Below, in pieces: positions 24,414-33,792 of a DNA stretch of 64,000 nt (within the stretch, counting starts at the first letter, position 1; every line of letters starts with the position of its first letter). Where the stretch lies: contig NZ_ABCF01000003.1 in NCBI RefSeq assembly GCF_000181495.1, forward strand, positions 61,223 to 125,222, read 5' to 3'. The notes beneath the pieces are model-generated. The model saw only the letters and a program-made list of their open reading frames with translations. It did not search any database and was not told the DNA's origin. The DNA comes from Bacillus sp. SG-1 (GTDB lineage: Bacteria > Bacillota > Bacilli > Bacillales > Bacillaceae_B). Both the position numbers and the translations under genes were made by a program.

Positions 24414-25289
24414 ATGACAGGATGGATCAAATTTAACCGGAGCACGATTGAAAGCCCGATTTGGAGCAGTCCGTTCACCTTGAGACTTTTATTATTGCTT
24501 AGATGCAGGGCGGTTCAGAAAGAGTTCATGTATGTGGAAGAAGTGAAGGTGCATAGAGGCCAATATTTACGGTCCTATTCTCGTCTGGCTGATGATCTGC
24601 AGTATGTGGAAAATGGCAATTTGAAAATCCCAGCGAAGAGTACAATCAAGCTAAGTGTGGATCGTTTGAAAAAGTACGGTCTCATCTCTACGGAGGAGAC
24701 AAAAATGGGCACATTGTTCACAATACTGCAGAGTGAAGATGATTTTTCTTTGCCCGAAAACGGGGAAACGGCTGATGAATCCCAGAAGGACGCAGCGAAT
24801 ACCACTGCTGTACAAAAAGAAGAATGTAAGAAGGGTAGAGAAGAGAAAGAAAAAGAGAGCGGGCGCGTGAGGAATGAGCTGCCTTTCAAACCAGATGCGC
24901 AGAGCAAGATTGAGAAGGTCACGGAAAAATTTCTGAGGCTGCGAAACTCTGGGTTCTATATCTCGCCTAAGGAACAGTCTGCCATTGAAAAAATCTGTGA
25001 GAAGGAGATCGCAGTGGAAACGCTGCTGTCCTGGATGGAGACGATCGATTCCGATTATCGACAGCGGAATGATAATGACACAATCAAGTCGTTCACTTAC
25101 TACGAGAAGGCGCTGCGGCGAAAAATCAGGAACAGCTCGTTAAAGCCGGAAAGCTCTTCTGCCCGCCGGGTAAAAGAAACGAATGACTTCCTGTCCAAAT
25201 TGGAGAAGTGGAAGAGGGAGGGGGAGAACCGCCTTGCAAACGGATCCAAGAGAATCAAACCGTCCTTTAAACCTTTATGGAACCGATGA
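24414..25289 (+). CDS. Phage-type replication initiator (DnaD-like)
   Basis: 291 residues; ATG after AGGGAGG. The N-terminal part (GWIKFNRSTIESPIWSSPF, then LRLLLLLRCRAVQKEF and STIKLSVDRLKKYGLISTEE) is the winged-helix arrangement of phage replication organisers. A charged Lys/Glu-rich linker of about 50 residues leads to a helical C-terminal part. These proteins bind an origin and recruit the helicase loader or helicase. It overlaps the helicase gene by 56 bases. No other phage gene is nearby, so this is either a prophage remnant or a domesticated module. Confidence 0.72.
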   Translation: MTGWIKFNRSTIESPIWSSPFTLRLLLLLRCRAVQKEFMYVEEVKVHRGQYLRSYSRLADDLQYVENGNLKIPAKSTIKLSVDRLKKYGLISTEETKMGTLFTILQSEDDFSLPENGETADESQKDAANTTAVQKEECKKGREEKEKESGRVRNELPFKPDAQSKIEKVTEKFLRLRNSGFYISPKEQSAIEKICEKEIAVETLLSWMETIDSDYRQRNDNDTIKSFTYYEKALRRKIRNSSLKPESSSARRVKETNDFLSKLEKWKREGENRLANGSKRIKPSFKPLWNR

Positions 25290-26556
25290 GATGGCGAGTC
25301 ATCAGGAATTGTATGATGCTGAAAGTATGCTGCTTGGAGCAGTTTTCCTGGAGCCTGCGGCCATTAACGACATCATCCTGAAACCAGAACATTTTTCACA
25401 GAGCCGCCACCGGGTTATTTTTACAGCCATGAGGGATCTGCAGCGCGACGGGGTGGAAATCAACCCTTTCAGTTTGGTCAATCATCTTGGTGCTGAGATA
25501 GAGAATGTCGGCGGTGTTACCTATTTCACGGAGATTTCCCTTTGCTGTCCTTCCGTAAGCGGGCTGGAGCATTATCAGGAAGTTGTGCTGAAATCTTACC
25601 GGATAAGGGAGCTGCGGAAATCGGCCGCCCATTTCCTGAATCATTCAAGTGCTGAAACGGCAGAGGCTTTTTATCAAAGATATGTCGAGACACAGGAGCT
25701 TAGGCTGGAGAAAGGGGATAGAAAAGGTGAAGCATTGGCCGAGATTTTTGAATCCCTCTATTCTGAGCCTGAACTCGGGGGCATCTCTTCCGGATATGAA
25801 AACCTTGACGGATTAACGGGAGGGTTCAAACCAGGGGAACTGATCATTGTCGCGGGAAGGCCGTCGATGGGGAAAACCGCCTTCGTACTGAATCTGGCCT
25901 ATAATGCTGCCTCAAAAGGAACCATTGTCGATTTCTTCTCACTTGAGATGAGTGAGGTCCAGCTTTACCAGCGAATGATCAGCAGGATGGTTTGCATAGA
26001 TGCGTCCAAGTGGCAGAATCCATCCCGAATATTCTCGGAAAAAGAGACCCAAAAGGCGAACGAAGCACTGAACACATGCTACAACATGCCTTTTCAAATT
26101 CATGATCAAGGCAGGATGACCCTGGACGAAATCCGGGCAAGGATCCAGAAGACGAGAAGGGAAAACGAAAATGCTCCATGCTTAGTGGTCATTGATTACC
26201 TGCAGCTGATTCCGATTGAAGGGAAGTTTGAGCGCCATGACCTCGCAATAGGGGCCATCACCAGGGAATTAAAGCAGATGGCGAAACAGTACAAAGTACC
26301 GATCATTCTATTGTCCCAGCTTTCCCGGTCAGTCGAACAGCGCCAGGACAAACGGCCGATGATGTCCGACCTTCGCGACTCCGGAAGCATCGAACAGGAC
26401 GCGGACATCGTCATGCTGCTTTACAGGGAAGGGTATTATAAGCAGGATTCCAAGGAACTGAAGACGGAGATCAACTTAGTGAAGCACCGGAATGGGCCGG
26501 TTGGGACCGTTAAAATGAATTTTATTAAGGAGTTTAGTTGGTTTGCTGGAGGATGA
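25234..26556 (+). CDS. DnaB-type replicative helicase (accessory/phage-type copy)
   Basis: The likely start is the TTG at 25234, seven bases after GGAGGGGGAG inside the preceding gene; an ATG at 25291 is an alternative with a poorer site. The N-terminal domain is seen in YDAESMLLGAVFLEPAAIND, then the RecA-like core: GGFKPGELIIVAGRPSMGKT (Walker A), FFSLEMSEVQLYQRMISRM, LVVIDYLQLI (Walker B) and LSQLSRSVEQRQDKRPMMSD with LRDSGSIEQDAD. All DnaB motifs are intact at about 440 residues. The chromosomal helicase is normally elsewhere, so this looks like a second, phage-type copy paired with its own initiator. Confidence 0.88.
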   Translation: MQTDPRESNRPLNLYGTDEMASHQELYDAESMLLGAVFLEPAAINDIILKPEHFSQSRHRVIFTAMRDLQRDGVEINPFSLVNHLGAEIENVGGVTYFTEISLCCPSVSGLEHYQEVVLKSYRIRELRKSAAHFLNHSSAETAEAFYQRYVETQELRLEKGDRKGEALAEIFESLYSEPELGGISSGYENLDGLTGGFKPGELIIVAGRPSMGKTAFVLNLAYNAASKGTIVDFFSLEMSEVQLYQRMISRMVCIDASKWQNPSRIFSEKETQKANEALNTCYNMPFQIHDQGRMTLDEIRARIQKTRRENENAPCLVVIDYLQLIPIEGKFERHDLAIGAITRELKQMAKQYKVPIILLSQLSRSVEQRQDKRPMMSDLRDSGSIEQDADIVMLLYREGYYKQDSKELKTEINLVKHRNGPVGTVKMNFIKEFSWFAGG

Positions 26557-26640
26557 GTGGAGTGTAGTGTTAATCAAACGTTTGATTAAATAGAGTGCCA
26601 GAAGGGTAGACGGACTGTTCCGTATTTCCTTTATAAGAAT

Positions 26641-26700
26641 CAGGGCCTGCTCCCCCAGTATACTAACGCATTAACGTACCGGGGGTCAGGCCTGCCTTTT
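26641..26700. repeat. R2 palindromic element
   Basis: CAGGGCCTG / CAGGCCTG outer arms, with CCCCCAGTA / TACCGGGGG inside and TTAACG-type centre. The + side ends in CCTTTTCTTTTTT and probably terminates the helicase transcript. A second small one (GGGACAAGGGACCTGTCCC, 26730-26748) follows. Confidence 0.7.
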
Positions 26701-26863
26701 CTTTTTTCCTGCATTGGATCAGCAAGAGCGGGACAAGGGACCTGTCCCTTTTTTTCGTCCCTATCTAATAATTCCATTATATTTTGTGAGAAGAAGATGA
26801 ATACTATCAAGGTAATAATTTACAAATACTTCAAAATTCAGGGTGTTAGGTAGGGTGGTTTTT

Positions 26864-27391
26864 TTGCATTTTGTTTATAACGCTCTTATGCTGCTATCGG
26901 TCATAAAATGGGGAGATTGGAGAAACTGGAGACAATACTATCCAACAATTTTATTTTTTATTGTCGGCGATTTACTAAAACAGTTTTTACTCTATGAGCA
27001 TTCAATGTGGTCATATCAGGAACTATATTTTGGAGCAAATGCGATCTTAAAGAACCACACATTCATCACACTTATGATTATGTTTGTATTTTATACAGGT
27101 ACAATATTGATATTTCTAGGACATTACCCTGCAGGGAAATTAAAACAATTTTTTTGGATTATGTTTTGGGTAGGTATTTATTTCTTTATAGAATACATAA
27201 ATTTATACAATTTGAACTTAATAAATCACCATAACGGTTGGACTATTTGGTGGTCACTAGTCTTTAATATAATAATGTTTGTAACATTAAGAATACATTT
27301 TAAAAACCCTTTAATTGCTTGGGCTTTGTCTTTTGTTATAATTCTCGCTTTATGGAATATTTTTGATGTTCCTGTAAGCAGCCTGAAGTAG
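26864..27391 (+). CDS. CBO0543 family membrane protein
   Basis: The TTG at 26864 is the probable start (AGGTAGGGTGG upstream); the frame could begin at a GTG at 26843. About 175 residues with six predicted membrane segments. The opening HFVYNALMLLSVIKWGDWRN and YYPTILFFIVGDLLKQFLLY, then MFWVGIYFFIEYINLYNLN and HHNGWTIWWSLVFNIIMFVT are the pattern of CBO0543 proteins, which are common in spore-forming Firmicutes. Function unknown. It lies between R2-type repeats and has no partner gene. Confidence 0.8.
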   Translation: MHFVYNALMLLSVIKWGDWRNWRQYYPTILFFIVGDLLKQFLLYEHSMWSYQELYFGANAILKNHTFITLMIMFVFYTGTILIFLGHYPAGKLKQFFWIMFWVGIYFFIEYINLYNLNLINHHNGWTIWWSLVFNIIMFVTLRIHFKNPLIAWALSFVIILALWNIFDVPVSSLK

Positions 27392-27538
27392 TTCATAAGA
27401 GTACATCTTTGGGGCAGGTTCCTCGTCCCCTCATATATTTACAACAGGAACTCCCAATAACAGACTGAGCCTATGCCAGGCAGTGTTGTTAACATGGAGC
27501 TGAAAACAGCTCTACCTTATTAAATAGCAGGCAATTAA

Positions 27539-27582
27539 AAAAGGTTCAATAGAAGGCACAATGCCACTCTTTTGAACCTTTG
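27539..27582 (-). terminator. Terminator after the HAD phosphatase gene
   Basis: On the minus strand AAAGGTTCAA-type arms pair across a 20-base loop and end in TTTTTTAATT, ten bases after the stop codon. Confidence 0.75.
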
Positions 27583-27591
27583 TTCTTGTCA

Positions 27592-28263
27592 TTAAGCAAA
27601 TATAGACCACTTATTCTCTTCCGCCACTTTGACCATGCCTTCTTTAGGATTGACCAAAACCGGATTGCTTACATAATGGAGCAGGGGGATATCGCTTTCA
27701 CTGTCTGCGTATGCCCAGATTTCTTTTGGTGGATTTTCCGTCAGGTGCTGCTGTTGGTTTATCCATTCCTGTAATTTCGTTACTTTTACATCTCCGTTGA
27801 CAATATGTCCGATTTCCCCGGTGCATTTGCCATTCTGGTCGAACTGCAATTCTGTGCTTAATACATGGACATCGTTTAGTTGAAGGTGATTAATAAAAGC
27901 TTTTAGGAATGGCTGCAGTGCGCCGGATAACACAATGACTGTGTCTCCGTTCTTCTGATGATCATGGATTCTGCTGACAAGGGTGTGATGAACTTCCTCT
28001 TTCCCATGATTGACGAGTTCTTGGAAGAAGAGATCTAATTCTTCGGTGGTTTTGCCTCTGAACGTCTTTGCAAAGCTCCTGAAAAAATCGTGGCGGAATT
28101 TGTTTTTGCCTTTTAGTAAGCCGCCAGCAGCCGCCTTCGCCAATCCCACTGCCACAATAGCCCACTGTTTAGCGGTGAATGTTTCCTTCCCTACCGAAAA
28201 CATGGCCTTAAAGGAGTTTCCCTGATAAAGCGTTCCATCAAAGTCTACCGTGATAATTGCCAA
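27592..28263 (-). CDS. HAD-IB family phosphatase
   Basis: 223 residues. Motif I is near the N-terminus (AIITVDFDGTLYQGNSFKAM, nucleophile Asp7 and acid/base Asp9), motif II VIVLSGALQPFL, motif III lysine within the VTKLQEW region, and motif IV WAYADSESDIPLL. This is the HAD-IB/SerB-like arrangement with a helical cap, so it probably hydrolyses a small phosphate ester such as a phosphoserine or phosphocholine analogue. Substrate uncertain. Stand-alone gene with a terminator. Confidence 0.85.
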   Translation of the reverse strand: MAIITVDFDGTLYQGNSFKAMFSVGKETFTAKQWAIVAVGLAKAAAGGLLKGKNKFRHDFFRSFAKTFRGKTTEELDLFFQELVNHGKEEVHHTLVSRIHDHQKNGDTVIVLSGALQPFLKAFINHLQLNDVHVLSTELQFDQNGKCTGEIGHIVNGDVKVTKLQEWINQQQHLTENPPKEIWAYADSESDIPLLHYVSNPVLVNPKEGMVKVAEENKWSIFA

Positions 28264-28525
28264 AACCGAACACCTCGCTTTTTTAGTAAGTATAGGACAG
28301 TTGGTATGATTTGTAAATTAACTAGAAGGACCAGTTGTGTTTTACTTTAGTACTTTAGAGCACGAAGAGGGACTGTCCCTTTTTGTGCTTTAAAGTGGGG
28401 AAGAGGTGTGCTGTCCTATAAATTGGGCTCTCTGTATTTTAACGAAGAGACGTCTTCGGTGGGACGAGGAACCTGTCCCTCCGAACCTTTGGAGAGCTTA
28501 AAGTATATTTAAATCAGTTTAACCA

Positions 28526-28927
28526 TTAATCATTACTAATTATAGTTACATGTATTACATCTACTTTGCCATTACATCCTTCTAACTGATAAATAGTTCG
28601 ATCGCTTTTGTCTATTTTCTTTATACTTTCACATACATCTTCCATTACTAATTGATTCCCAAATTCATCTTCTCGTGTATCTTTTTTCGAGGTTAGTGTA
28701 TCGTTGGAATAGGTTAAGTCATGAATAATTGGATCGCCTTCGTCCGTGTAATTTACTACTCGAACTTCACTTTCTTTATTCATCGACACATCTTCCATAA
28801 AATTTTCAAGTAATCTTATATTCTCTATGTGTCCATGTGTATTCACTACATCATGCTTAGAAGGAGAATACTCGCCACAAGCGGAAAGAAAAAATAGTAA
28901 TACCCAGATAAAATATAATTTCTTCAT
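28526..28927 (-). CDS. DUF4362 lipoprotein
   Basis: 133 residues from the ATG at 28927 with GAGGGAGTG upstream. Signal peptide and lipobox (WVLLFFLSAC) predict a lipid-anchored extracellular protein. YSPSKHDVVNTHGHIENIRL and VRVVNYTDEGDPIIHDLTYS, with YQLEGC near the end, are the DUF4362 pattern; two Cys in the mature part may pair. Function unknown. Confidence 0.82.
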   Translation of the reverse strand: MKKLYFIWVLLFFLSACGEYSPSKHDVVNTHGHIENIRLLENFMEDVSMNKESEVRVVNYTDEGDPIIHDLTYSNDTLTSKKDTREDEFGNQLVMEDVCESIKKIDKSDRTIYQLEGCNGKVDVIHVTIISND

Positions 28928-28960
28928 ATAATCACTCCCTCTAAGAAACAACCTCTCTAG

Positions 28961-29030
28961 TCATTCTTTGGTCATCTCATATAATGCTCCCTGTAAGAGA
29001 ATGGATTGGTTTTGGCGGCCGTTTTCAAAA
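28961..29030 (-). pseudogene. C-terminal remnant of a second VOC-family gene
   Basis: The minus strand encodes NGRQNQSILLQGALYEMTKE and a stop, closely matching the end of the intact VOC gene at 29832 (NGRQNQSILLQGGIYEVSEE). The nucleotide match covers about 70 bp. The remnant is cut on its 5' side directly at an R2 palindrome (29031-29070), so a former paralogue has been almost entirely deleted. Confidence 0.75.
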
Positions 29031-29070
29031 TCAGGGCCTGACCCCCAGTACACGAGGGTCAGGCCCCTTT
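29031..29070. repeat. R2 palindromic element
   Basis: GGGCCTGACCC and GGGTCAGGCCC are perfect arms around CCAGTACACGA. It abuts the VOC remnant on one side and the end of the AlkD-like gene on the other. Confidence 0.8.
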
Positions 29071-29078
29071 TCTTTTTC

Positions 29079-29747
29079 CTAATTTTTCTGTCGTTTGTTA
29101 ACTTCAATCGTAATGAACTCCGGCAAATAGTTGGGAGTACATCCTTTTGAGACTTTTTCATCTTTGTAAAGGCCCGTTTTCTCACCAAGTTGGATACAAC
29201 GTTCGCGATTCTTTTCATCATAAACGCCAATCCAGCCTGCGGTGAAATTCATAGCCCATTGAACTTCGGGTTCTTCCTGCGTAATGTTAGCTTCTAATGC
29301 AGATAGCAAGTCTGGAGTATTATCAGGCGGTGTTTGTCCAGTCCATCTCAATCGCGCTTGATAATACCAGAAAGCTCGCCTTTGAAGAGCAGAATGACTA
29401 TTTTCCCATGACTCCATCAAGGCTATTTTCTTCTTGTCCTTGGTGAGTTGATTGGCCATTAACCAATCCATTAAGTTATTCCGCTCATCAAAAGTGTGAG
29501 TCTGCATATCCTTATCAAGCCTGTTTAGAACATCTTGTGAAAGAAGTTTTTTGTCCATAATTAAGATTGCTAATAGTCTGGGCAAAAATTCTTCGGTTGA
29601 CCAAAGTTCCATAGCTAGGTAGTGATCTTTTTTTATGTCCTTCGCGATTTTTCGTAAGTCGCCCAGCTTCGTTTTACAATTGATCTGAAGTAGGATGTTT
29701 TCTGCTTTTGAAGAGCGTTTTATTTCTGTATCTTTTCTTTCATCCAT
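29079..29747 (-). CDS. DNA alkylation repair (AlkD-like HEAT) protein
   Basis: About 222 residues from the ATG at 29747, which has AAGGAG nine bases upstream; the earlier ATG at 29765 overlaps that site. KLGDLRKIAKDIKKDHYLAM, then ELWSTEEFLPRLLAILIMD and FDERNNLMDWLMANQLT, ENSHSALQRRAFWYYQAR are the helical repeats of AlkD-type glycosylases, which remove alkylated bases such as 3-methyladenine without base flipping. The Trp and Asp residues of the AlkD active cleft cannot be assigned with certainty. Located between two VOC loci, one of which is a remnant. Confidence 0.82.
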   Translation of the reverse strand: MDERKDTEIKRSSKAENILLQINCKTKLGDLRKIAKDIKKDHYLAMELWSTEEFLPRLLAILIMDKKLLSQDVLNRLDKDMQTHTFDERNNLMDWLMANQLTKDKKKIALMESWENSHSALQRRAFWYYQARLRWTGQTPPDNTPDLLSALEANITQEEPEVQWAMNFTAGWIGVYDEKNRERCIQLGEKTGLYKDEKVSKGCTPNYLPEFITIEVNKRQKN

Positions 29748-29831
29748 CTTAAACAACTCCTTCATTAAAACACTGTTTCATGGGACAGATGGCCAGGTGA
29801 TCCTTCTTCCCTCTAAGGCATACCCCTCTAG

Positions 29832-30638
29832 TCATTCTTCAGAGACCTCATATATTCCTCCCTGTAAAAGAATGGATTGGTTTTGGCGGCCGTTTCCAAG
29901 CTGAAGGCCAAAGGGGCTTTCGCCAAATGCACTGAGGTAATCTTTAACGATGCCATCCTCGATAGGAGTACAAAACAATAGGTTTCCGTGCGGCAGGTAA
30001 AGGCGCTGGCATTTTGCACCCCATTTCTCATTTGTAAAAGCCTCCCCGATTTGCAGATCGAAAAGAGAAGACCAGCGAGAAATTTTATCATCCAAATCTT
30101 CAACTGCAAACAACACATCCTTTATTTGAAGAGATCCGGCTGGATGGCTGGAGTGTACCTTCAGTTTCTCTCTTCTAACCGCATCATCTTCTCCCCATTG
30201 GATGAAGAAGGGAAGGGGAAGTGTTGGATGCTCCTCCTTGATAAACAGCATGGACCATTGCAAAAGTTCTCCACTTTCCGTTAACCGCGAACCTTTGACA
30301 GGGCCATGGAGTTTCAAACCTTTTTCTTTAAGTTCGACAGCAAGTTGGTCCATATTATTCGTCCTGAGAGCGATCCTCCCCGGGTGGTCTCCCAAAGGCA
30401 GCTCAGTGACGAGCTGTTGAATCAGCGGGTTATCGTCAACCTGTATGGAAACAGATCGATCTTGAATTCCGAGCCACTCAATATAACCTAAACCAAAATA
30501 AGCAAGCGTGTTATAAGTCCCCCAGTTTTCATGCTTCCCTCCCTCAATAACATGAATGCCATGCTGCAGCATCGTATTTTTCGCGGATGTTGGATCAGAT
30601 GAAAAGTGAACAAGGTGATCAAAGGCAAGTGAAGTCAT
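29832..30638 (-). CDS. VOC family protein with two glyoxalase-like domains
   Basis: 268 residues. Domain 1 starts LAFDHLVHFSSDPTSAKNTM and includes YFGLGYIEWLGI; domain 2 begins around residue 165 with LQIKDVLFAVEDLDDKISRW and ends near HGNLLFCTPIE. This matches the glyoxalase-like (PF13468-type) group. Metal ligands are probably His8 and a Glu in YIEW. Function unknown. A 70-bp fragment of a paralogue survives 800 bp away, beyond the AlkD gene. Confidence 0.85.
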   Translation of the reverse strand: MTSLAFDHLVHFSSDPTSAKNTMLQHGIHVIEGGKHENWGTYNTLAYFGLGYIEWLGIQDRSVSIQVDDNPLIQQLVTELPLGDHPGRIALRTNNMDQLAVELKEKGLKLHGPVKGSRLTESGELLQWSMLFIKEEHPTLPLPFFIQWGEDDAVRREKLKVHSSHPAGSLQIKDVLFAVEDLDDKISRWSSLFDLQIGEAFTNEKWGAKCQRLYLPHGNLLFCTPIEDGIVKDYLSAFGESPFGLQLGNGRQNQSILLQGGIYEVSEE

Positions 30639-30932
30639 TTTATTTCCCCTCGTTTCTGTTTAGTGATGTGATTCTATTTTAGCAGGTTTCAAGAAAAGAT
30701 CTGAGTGTCTAATTGTCTTTAAAACAATACCAAGAGGAGGGAAAGGCTGCTGGTGCCACCTTTAACCTTTTTTAACAACAAGTTATTTTATAGAACCTAG
30801 AAAAAGAGTCGTTTACAGTTGATTTTGAAAAATGTTTAAAAAATTACTAATAAGTAAAATGAAGTAACTTTCTCCGTTCTCTTCAAAGTATTTGGTAAGA
30901 TAGAGATATATTTAAAAGAAGGAGAATTACAT

Positions 30933-31640
30933 TTGTTTATAGAGGAACTATTATCGGTTTACAGGAAGTCTTTTGGGTTATGGGCTTCTCTCAAGAGGAG
31001 TTCAAGGGTTAACAAGCTAATTTGGATTTATATAGGAATATATATAATTGATGCTGGGTTATTTTATTACTTCTTCCTTAACAAAGAATACGAAGGGGTA
31101 TTATTCTGTATAGGTCTTTACATTGTTCTTACTTTTGTATCCAGTAAACAAAGTAAGTATAAACTTAGTAAGCACCGCAGCCAATCTTCTACTATACCAG
31201 GTACTGAACAGTTTCGGGAAGTAATGGCTGAGTTGAAGGTAACCACTAGCGAGGAAATGGAACTATTAGATAAAGTAATTCTTGAAGAGTTAGCTCTAAT
31301 AAAGGAAAGAAGAAAATATCCACTTGGAGACATTTTAAGGCAGCTGATGGTTGCATTACTCATTTCTGGAATCTTGGCAATTGCGGTTTTTGAAATCAGG
31401 GAAGGAAACATCCCTAAAGCTACCTCTTACTTTTTATTTTATATTGCTTGTTTGGGTGTAGTCGCTATATTGAATGGTGCTCTTAAAACTTATTTAGATT
31501 TCTTCGGAAGACATACGCAGCTAATGGAGGTTTCATCATATATACATCTAACCAGGCTTAGTCAGAGTATAGAGAACAAACGCGAAAATGAAAACAGCAT
31601 CTCAGTTCCAGGACTGCCAGCCAGGCGAAAAAGAAGATAA
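30933..31640 (+). CDS. Four-helix membrane protein of unknown function
   Basis: 235 residues from a TTG at 30933, eight bases after GAAGGAG. Two N-terminal membrane segments (KLIWIYIGIYIIDAGLFYYF and GVLFCIGLYIVLTFVSS) are separated by a charged cytoplasmic helical region (TSEEMELLDKVILEELALIK) from two more near the C-terminus (LMVALLISGILAIAVFEI and TSYFLFYIACLGVVAILNG). No family recognised. It is upstream of the restriction-modification operon but separated from it by 142 bp with a partial R2 repeat, so a joint transcript is uncertain. Coding strand and low GC match the operon. Confidence 0.7.
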   Translation: MFIEELLSVYRKSFGLWASLKRSSRVNKLIWIYIGIYIIDAGLFYYFFLNKEYEGVLFCIGLYIVLTFVSSKQSKYKLSKHRSQSSTIPGTEQFREVMAELKVTTSEEMELLDKVILEELALIKERRKYPLGDILRQLMVALLISGILAIAVFEIREGNIPKATSYFLFYIACLGVVAILNGALKTYLDFFGRHTQLMEVSSYIHLTRLSQSIENKRENENSISVPGLPARRKRR

Positions 31641-31782
31641 TTTATATTGGGAATCAGGGCTTGACTCCCAATACACATACCATTTATTCCTAAGCACAAT
31701 TGAAAGAATGGCCAGTATCAACTATTTTGTGATTTTGTTAAAATGGAAAAAAATAGATTGTTTTAGTAAAGGAGAACTAAGG

Positions 31783-33792
31783 ATGATAAATTTTAATGAT
31801 AAAGTCAATTTTATATGGACAATTGCTGAAATTTTACGGGGGCCATATAAACCAGAAGACTACGGAAAAGTAATACTGCCAATGGCAGTCCTTCGAAGAT
31901 TTGATTGTGTTCTTGAAGACACCAAAGAAGAAGTGTTGGAAAAGCATGAACAATTCGAGAATCTTCCCGAGGAATCAAGAGATGAAATCTTAAATCGGGT
32001 AGCACAGCAAAAGTTTAGCAATATAAGTAAATACGACTTTTCGAAGCTGTTAATTGATTCTGACAATATCGCTGACAACCTGCGTGACTATATTAATGGC
32101 TTTTCTAAAACAGCAAGGGACATCATTGACTATTTTAATTTTGATACAAAAATCGAAAAAATGGAGAGGAATGACCTACTATATCTTGTTGTGAAGCGAT
32201 TTAGTGAGATTGATTTACATCCAGAAGTAGTCTCGAATGTTGAGATGGGATATATCTTCGAAGAACTAATTCGTAGATTCTCCGAGGATGCTGAAGCAGG
32301 TGATCACTACACACCAAGAGAAGTTGTGCGTCTTATGGTCAATCTGTTATTCCTTGAAGACGAGGATATATTAACAAAACAAGGTATTACCCAAACTCTT
32401 TACGATAGCTGCGCAGGGACAGGTGGTATGGGTTCTGTTGCACAAGAATATTTAATGGAATTGAATCCAACAGCAGATTTAGAGTTTTTCGCACAAGAGA
32501 TTAACGAAGAATCTTACGCAATCTGTAAAGCAGATATTTTAATTAAAGGGGAAGAAGCAAGGAACATTCGTTTCGGAAATACGTTATCCAATGATGCTTT
32601 TCCTGAAATGAAATTCGATTATTTAATTACAAACCCACCGTATGGAGTAGAGTGGAAGCCTGCGGAAAAGGCTGTAAAAGCAGAGTATGAAAACTTGGGA
32701 TATAATGGGCGTTTTGGTGCGGGATTACCACGTATTTCAGACGGACAACTTCTGTTTCTTCAACATCTCGTATCGAAGATGAAGCCTGTTACAGAAGATA
32801 ATCCTAAGGGTTCACGTATTGCAATCATCATGAATGGCTCACCTCTTTTTACAGGGGATGCAGGCAGTGGGGAAAGCGAGATTCGCCGTTATCTAATTGA
32901 GAATGATTTAGTTGAAGGAATTGTGGGAATGCCAACTGACTTATTTTACAATACGGGCATCTCCACATATATATGGATTTTGACAAATCATAAAAGTTCA
33001 GTTCGTAAAGGTAAAATACAGCTTGTTAATGCTGTGGACTATTATCAAAAGATGAAAAAGAGCATGGGAAGTAAGAGGAAAGAACTTTCAGATAAACATC
33101 TTCAAGAAATTGTACGACTTTATGGAGACTTCGTTGACAATGAAAAGGTAAAGATATTTGATAATGAAGAGTTTGGTTATCAAAAAATAACAGTAGAGCG
33201 GCCATTACGCTTAAATTTCAAGATTGACGATGCACGAATCCAGGAGCTTCATAATCAAACTACTTTTGTAAACTTAGCAAAGTCAAAGAAAAAGGGTGAA
33301 GCAGGTATTCAAGAAACAGAGCAAGGTAGAGAGCAACAGGAAAAAATTGAAGAAGCACTAAGATCAATAAAAAATGATAAAGTCTATAAAAACAGAGCTG
33401 AATTTACAAATATACTAAAGAAGTTGTTTAAACAACTTGATTTAACAGTAAATGCTACATTACTGAAAGCAACATTAAATGCTTTATCACAAAAAGACGA
33501 GACAGCCGATATTTGTATTGATAGTAAAGGAAACCCTGAACCAGATACAGACTTACGTGATACAGAAAATGTCCCATTGAAAGAGAGTATTAATGAATAC
33601 TTTAAAAGAGAAGTAAAGCCTCATGTACCTAATGCTTGGATAGATGACGCAAGAACTAAGATCGGTTATGAAATTCCATTTACTCGTCACTTTTATGAAT
33701 ATACTGCATTACGAAGTTCGGAGGAAATTAAGGAAGAAATTAAAGAGTTAGAGAAGGACATCTTAAGGAAATTGAAAAAGGTGATGATGTAG
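31783..33792 (+). CDS. hsdM: Type I restriction-modification DNA methyltransferase (M subunit)
   Basis: 669 residues from the ATG at 31783 (AAAGGAGAAC upstream); the frame is open much further 5' but that part has no start site and includes a repeat. The N-terminal helical domain (FNDKVNFIWTIAEILRGPYK) is typical of HsdM. The methyltransferase core has motif I DSCAGTGGMG at residue 208 and motif IV NPPYG at residue 284, so adenine-N6 methylation is expected. AGDHYTPREVVRLMVNLLF is the usual HsdM signature. The stop codon overlaps the hsdS start. It methylates host DNA in complex with HsdS. Confidence 0.93.
   Translation: MINFNDKVNFIWTIAEILRGPYKPEDYGKVILPMAVLRRFDCVLEDTKEEVLEKHEQFENLPEESRDEILNRVAQQKFSNISKYDFSKLLIDSDNIADNLRDYINGFSKTARDIIDYFNFDTKIEKMERNDLLYLVVKRFSEIDLHPEVVSNVEMGYIFEELIRRFSEDAEAGDHYTPREVVRLMVNLLFLEDEDILTKQGITQTLYDSCAGTGGMGSVAQEYLMELNPTADLEFFAQEINEESYAICKADILIKGEEARNIRFGNTLSNDAFPEMKFDYLITNPPYGVEWKPAEKAVKAEYENLGYNGRFGAGLPRISDGQLLFLQHLVSKMKPVTEDNPKGSRIAIIMNGSPLFTGDAGSGESEIRRYLIENDLVEGIVGMPTDLFYNTGISTYIWILTNHKSSVRKGKIQLVNAVDYYQKMKKSMGSKRKELSDKHLQEIVRLYGDFVDNEKVKIFDNEEFGYQKITVERPLRLNFKIDDARIQELHNQTTFVNLAKSKKKGEAGIQETEQGREQQEKIEEALRSIKNDKVYKNRAEFTNILKKLFKQLDLTVNATLLKATLNALSQKDETADICIDSKGNPEPDTDLRDTENVPLKESINEYFKREVKPHVPNAWIDDARTKIGYEIPFTRHFYEYTALRSSEEIKEEIKELEKDILRKLKKVMM

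Noticed and set aside
30933..31640. Membership of the gene at 30933 in the type I R-M operon
   Set aside because: There are 142 bp and a partial R2 repeat before hsdM and no known R-M role for such a membrane protein; it is annotated separately.
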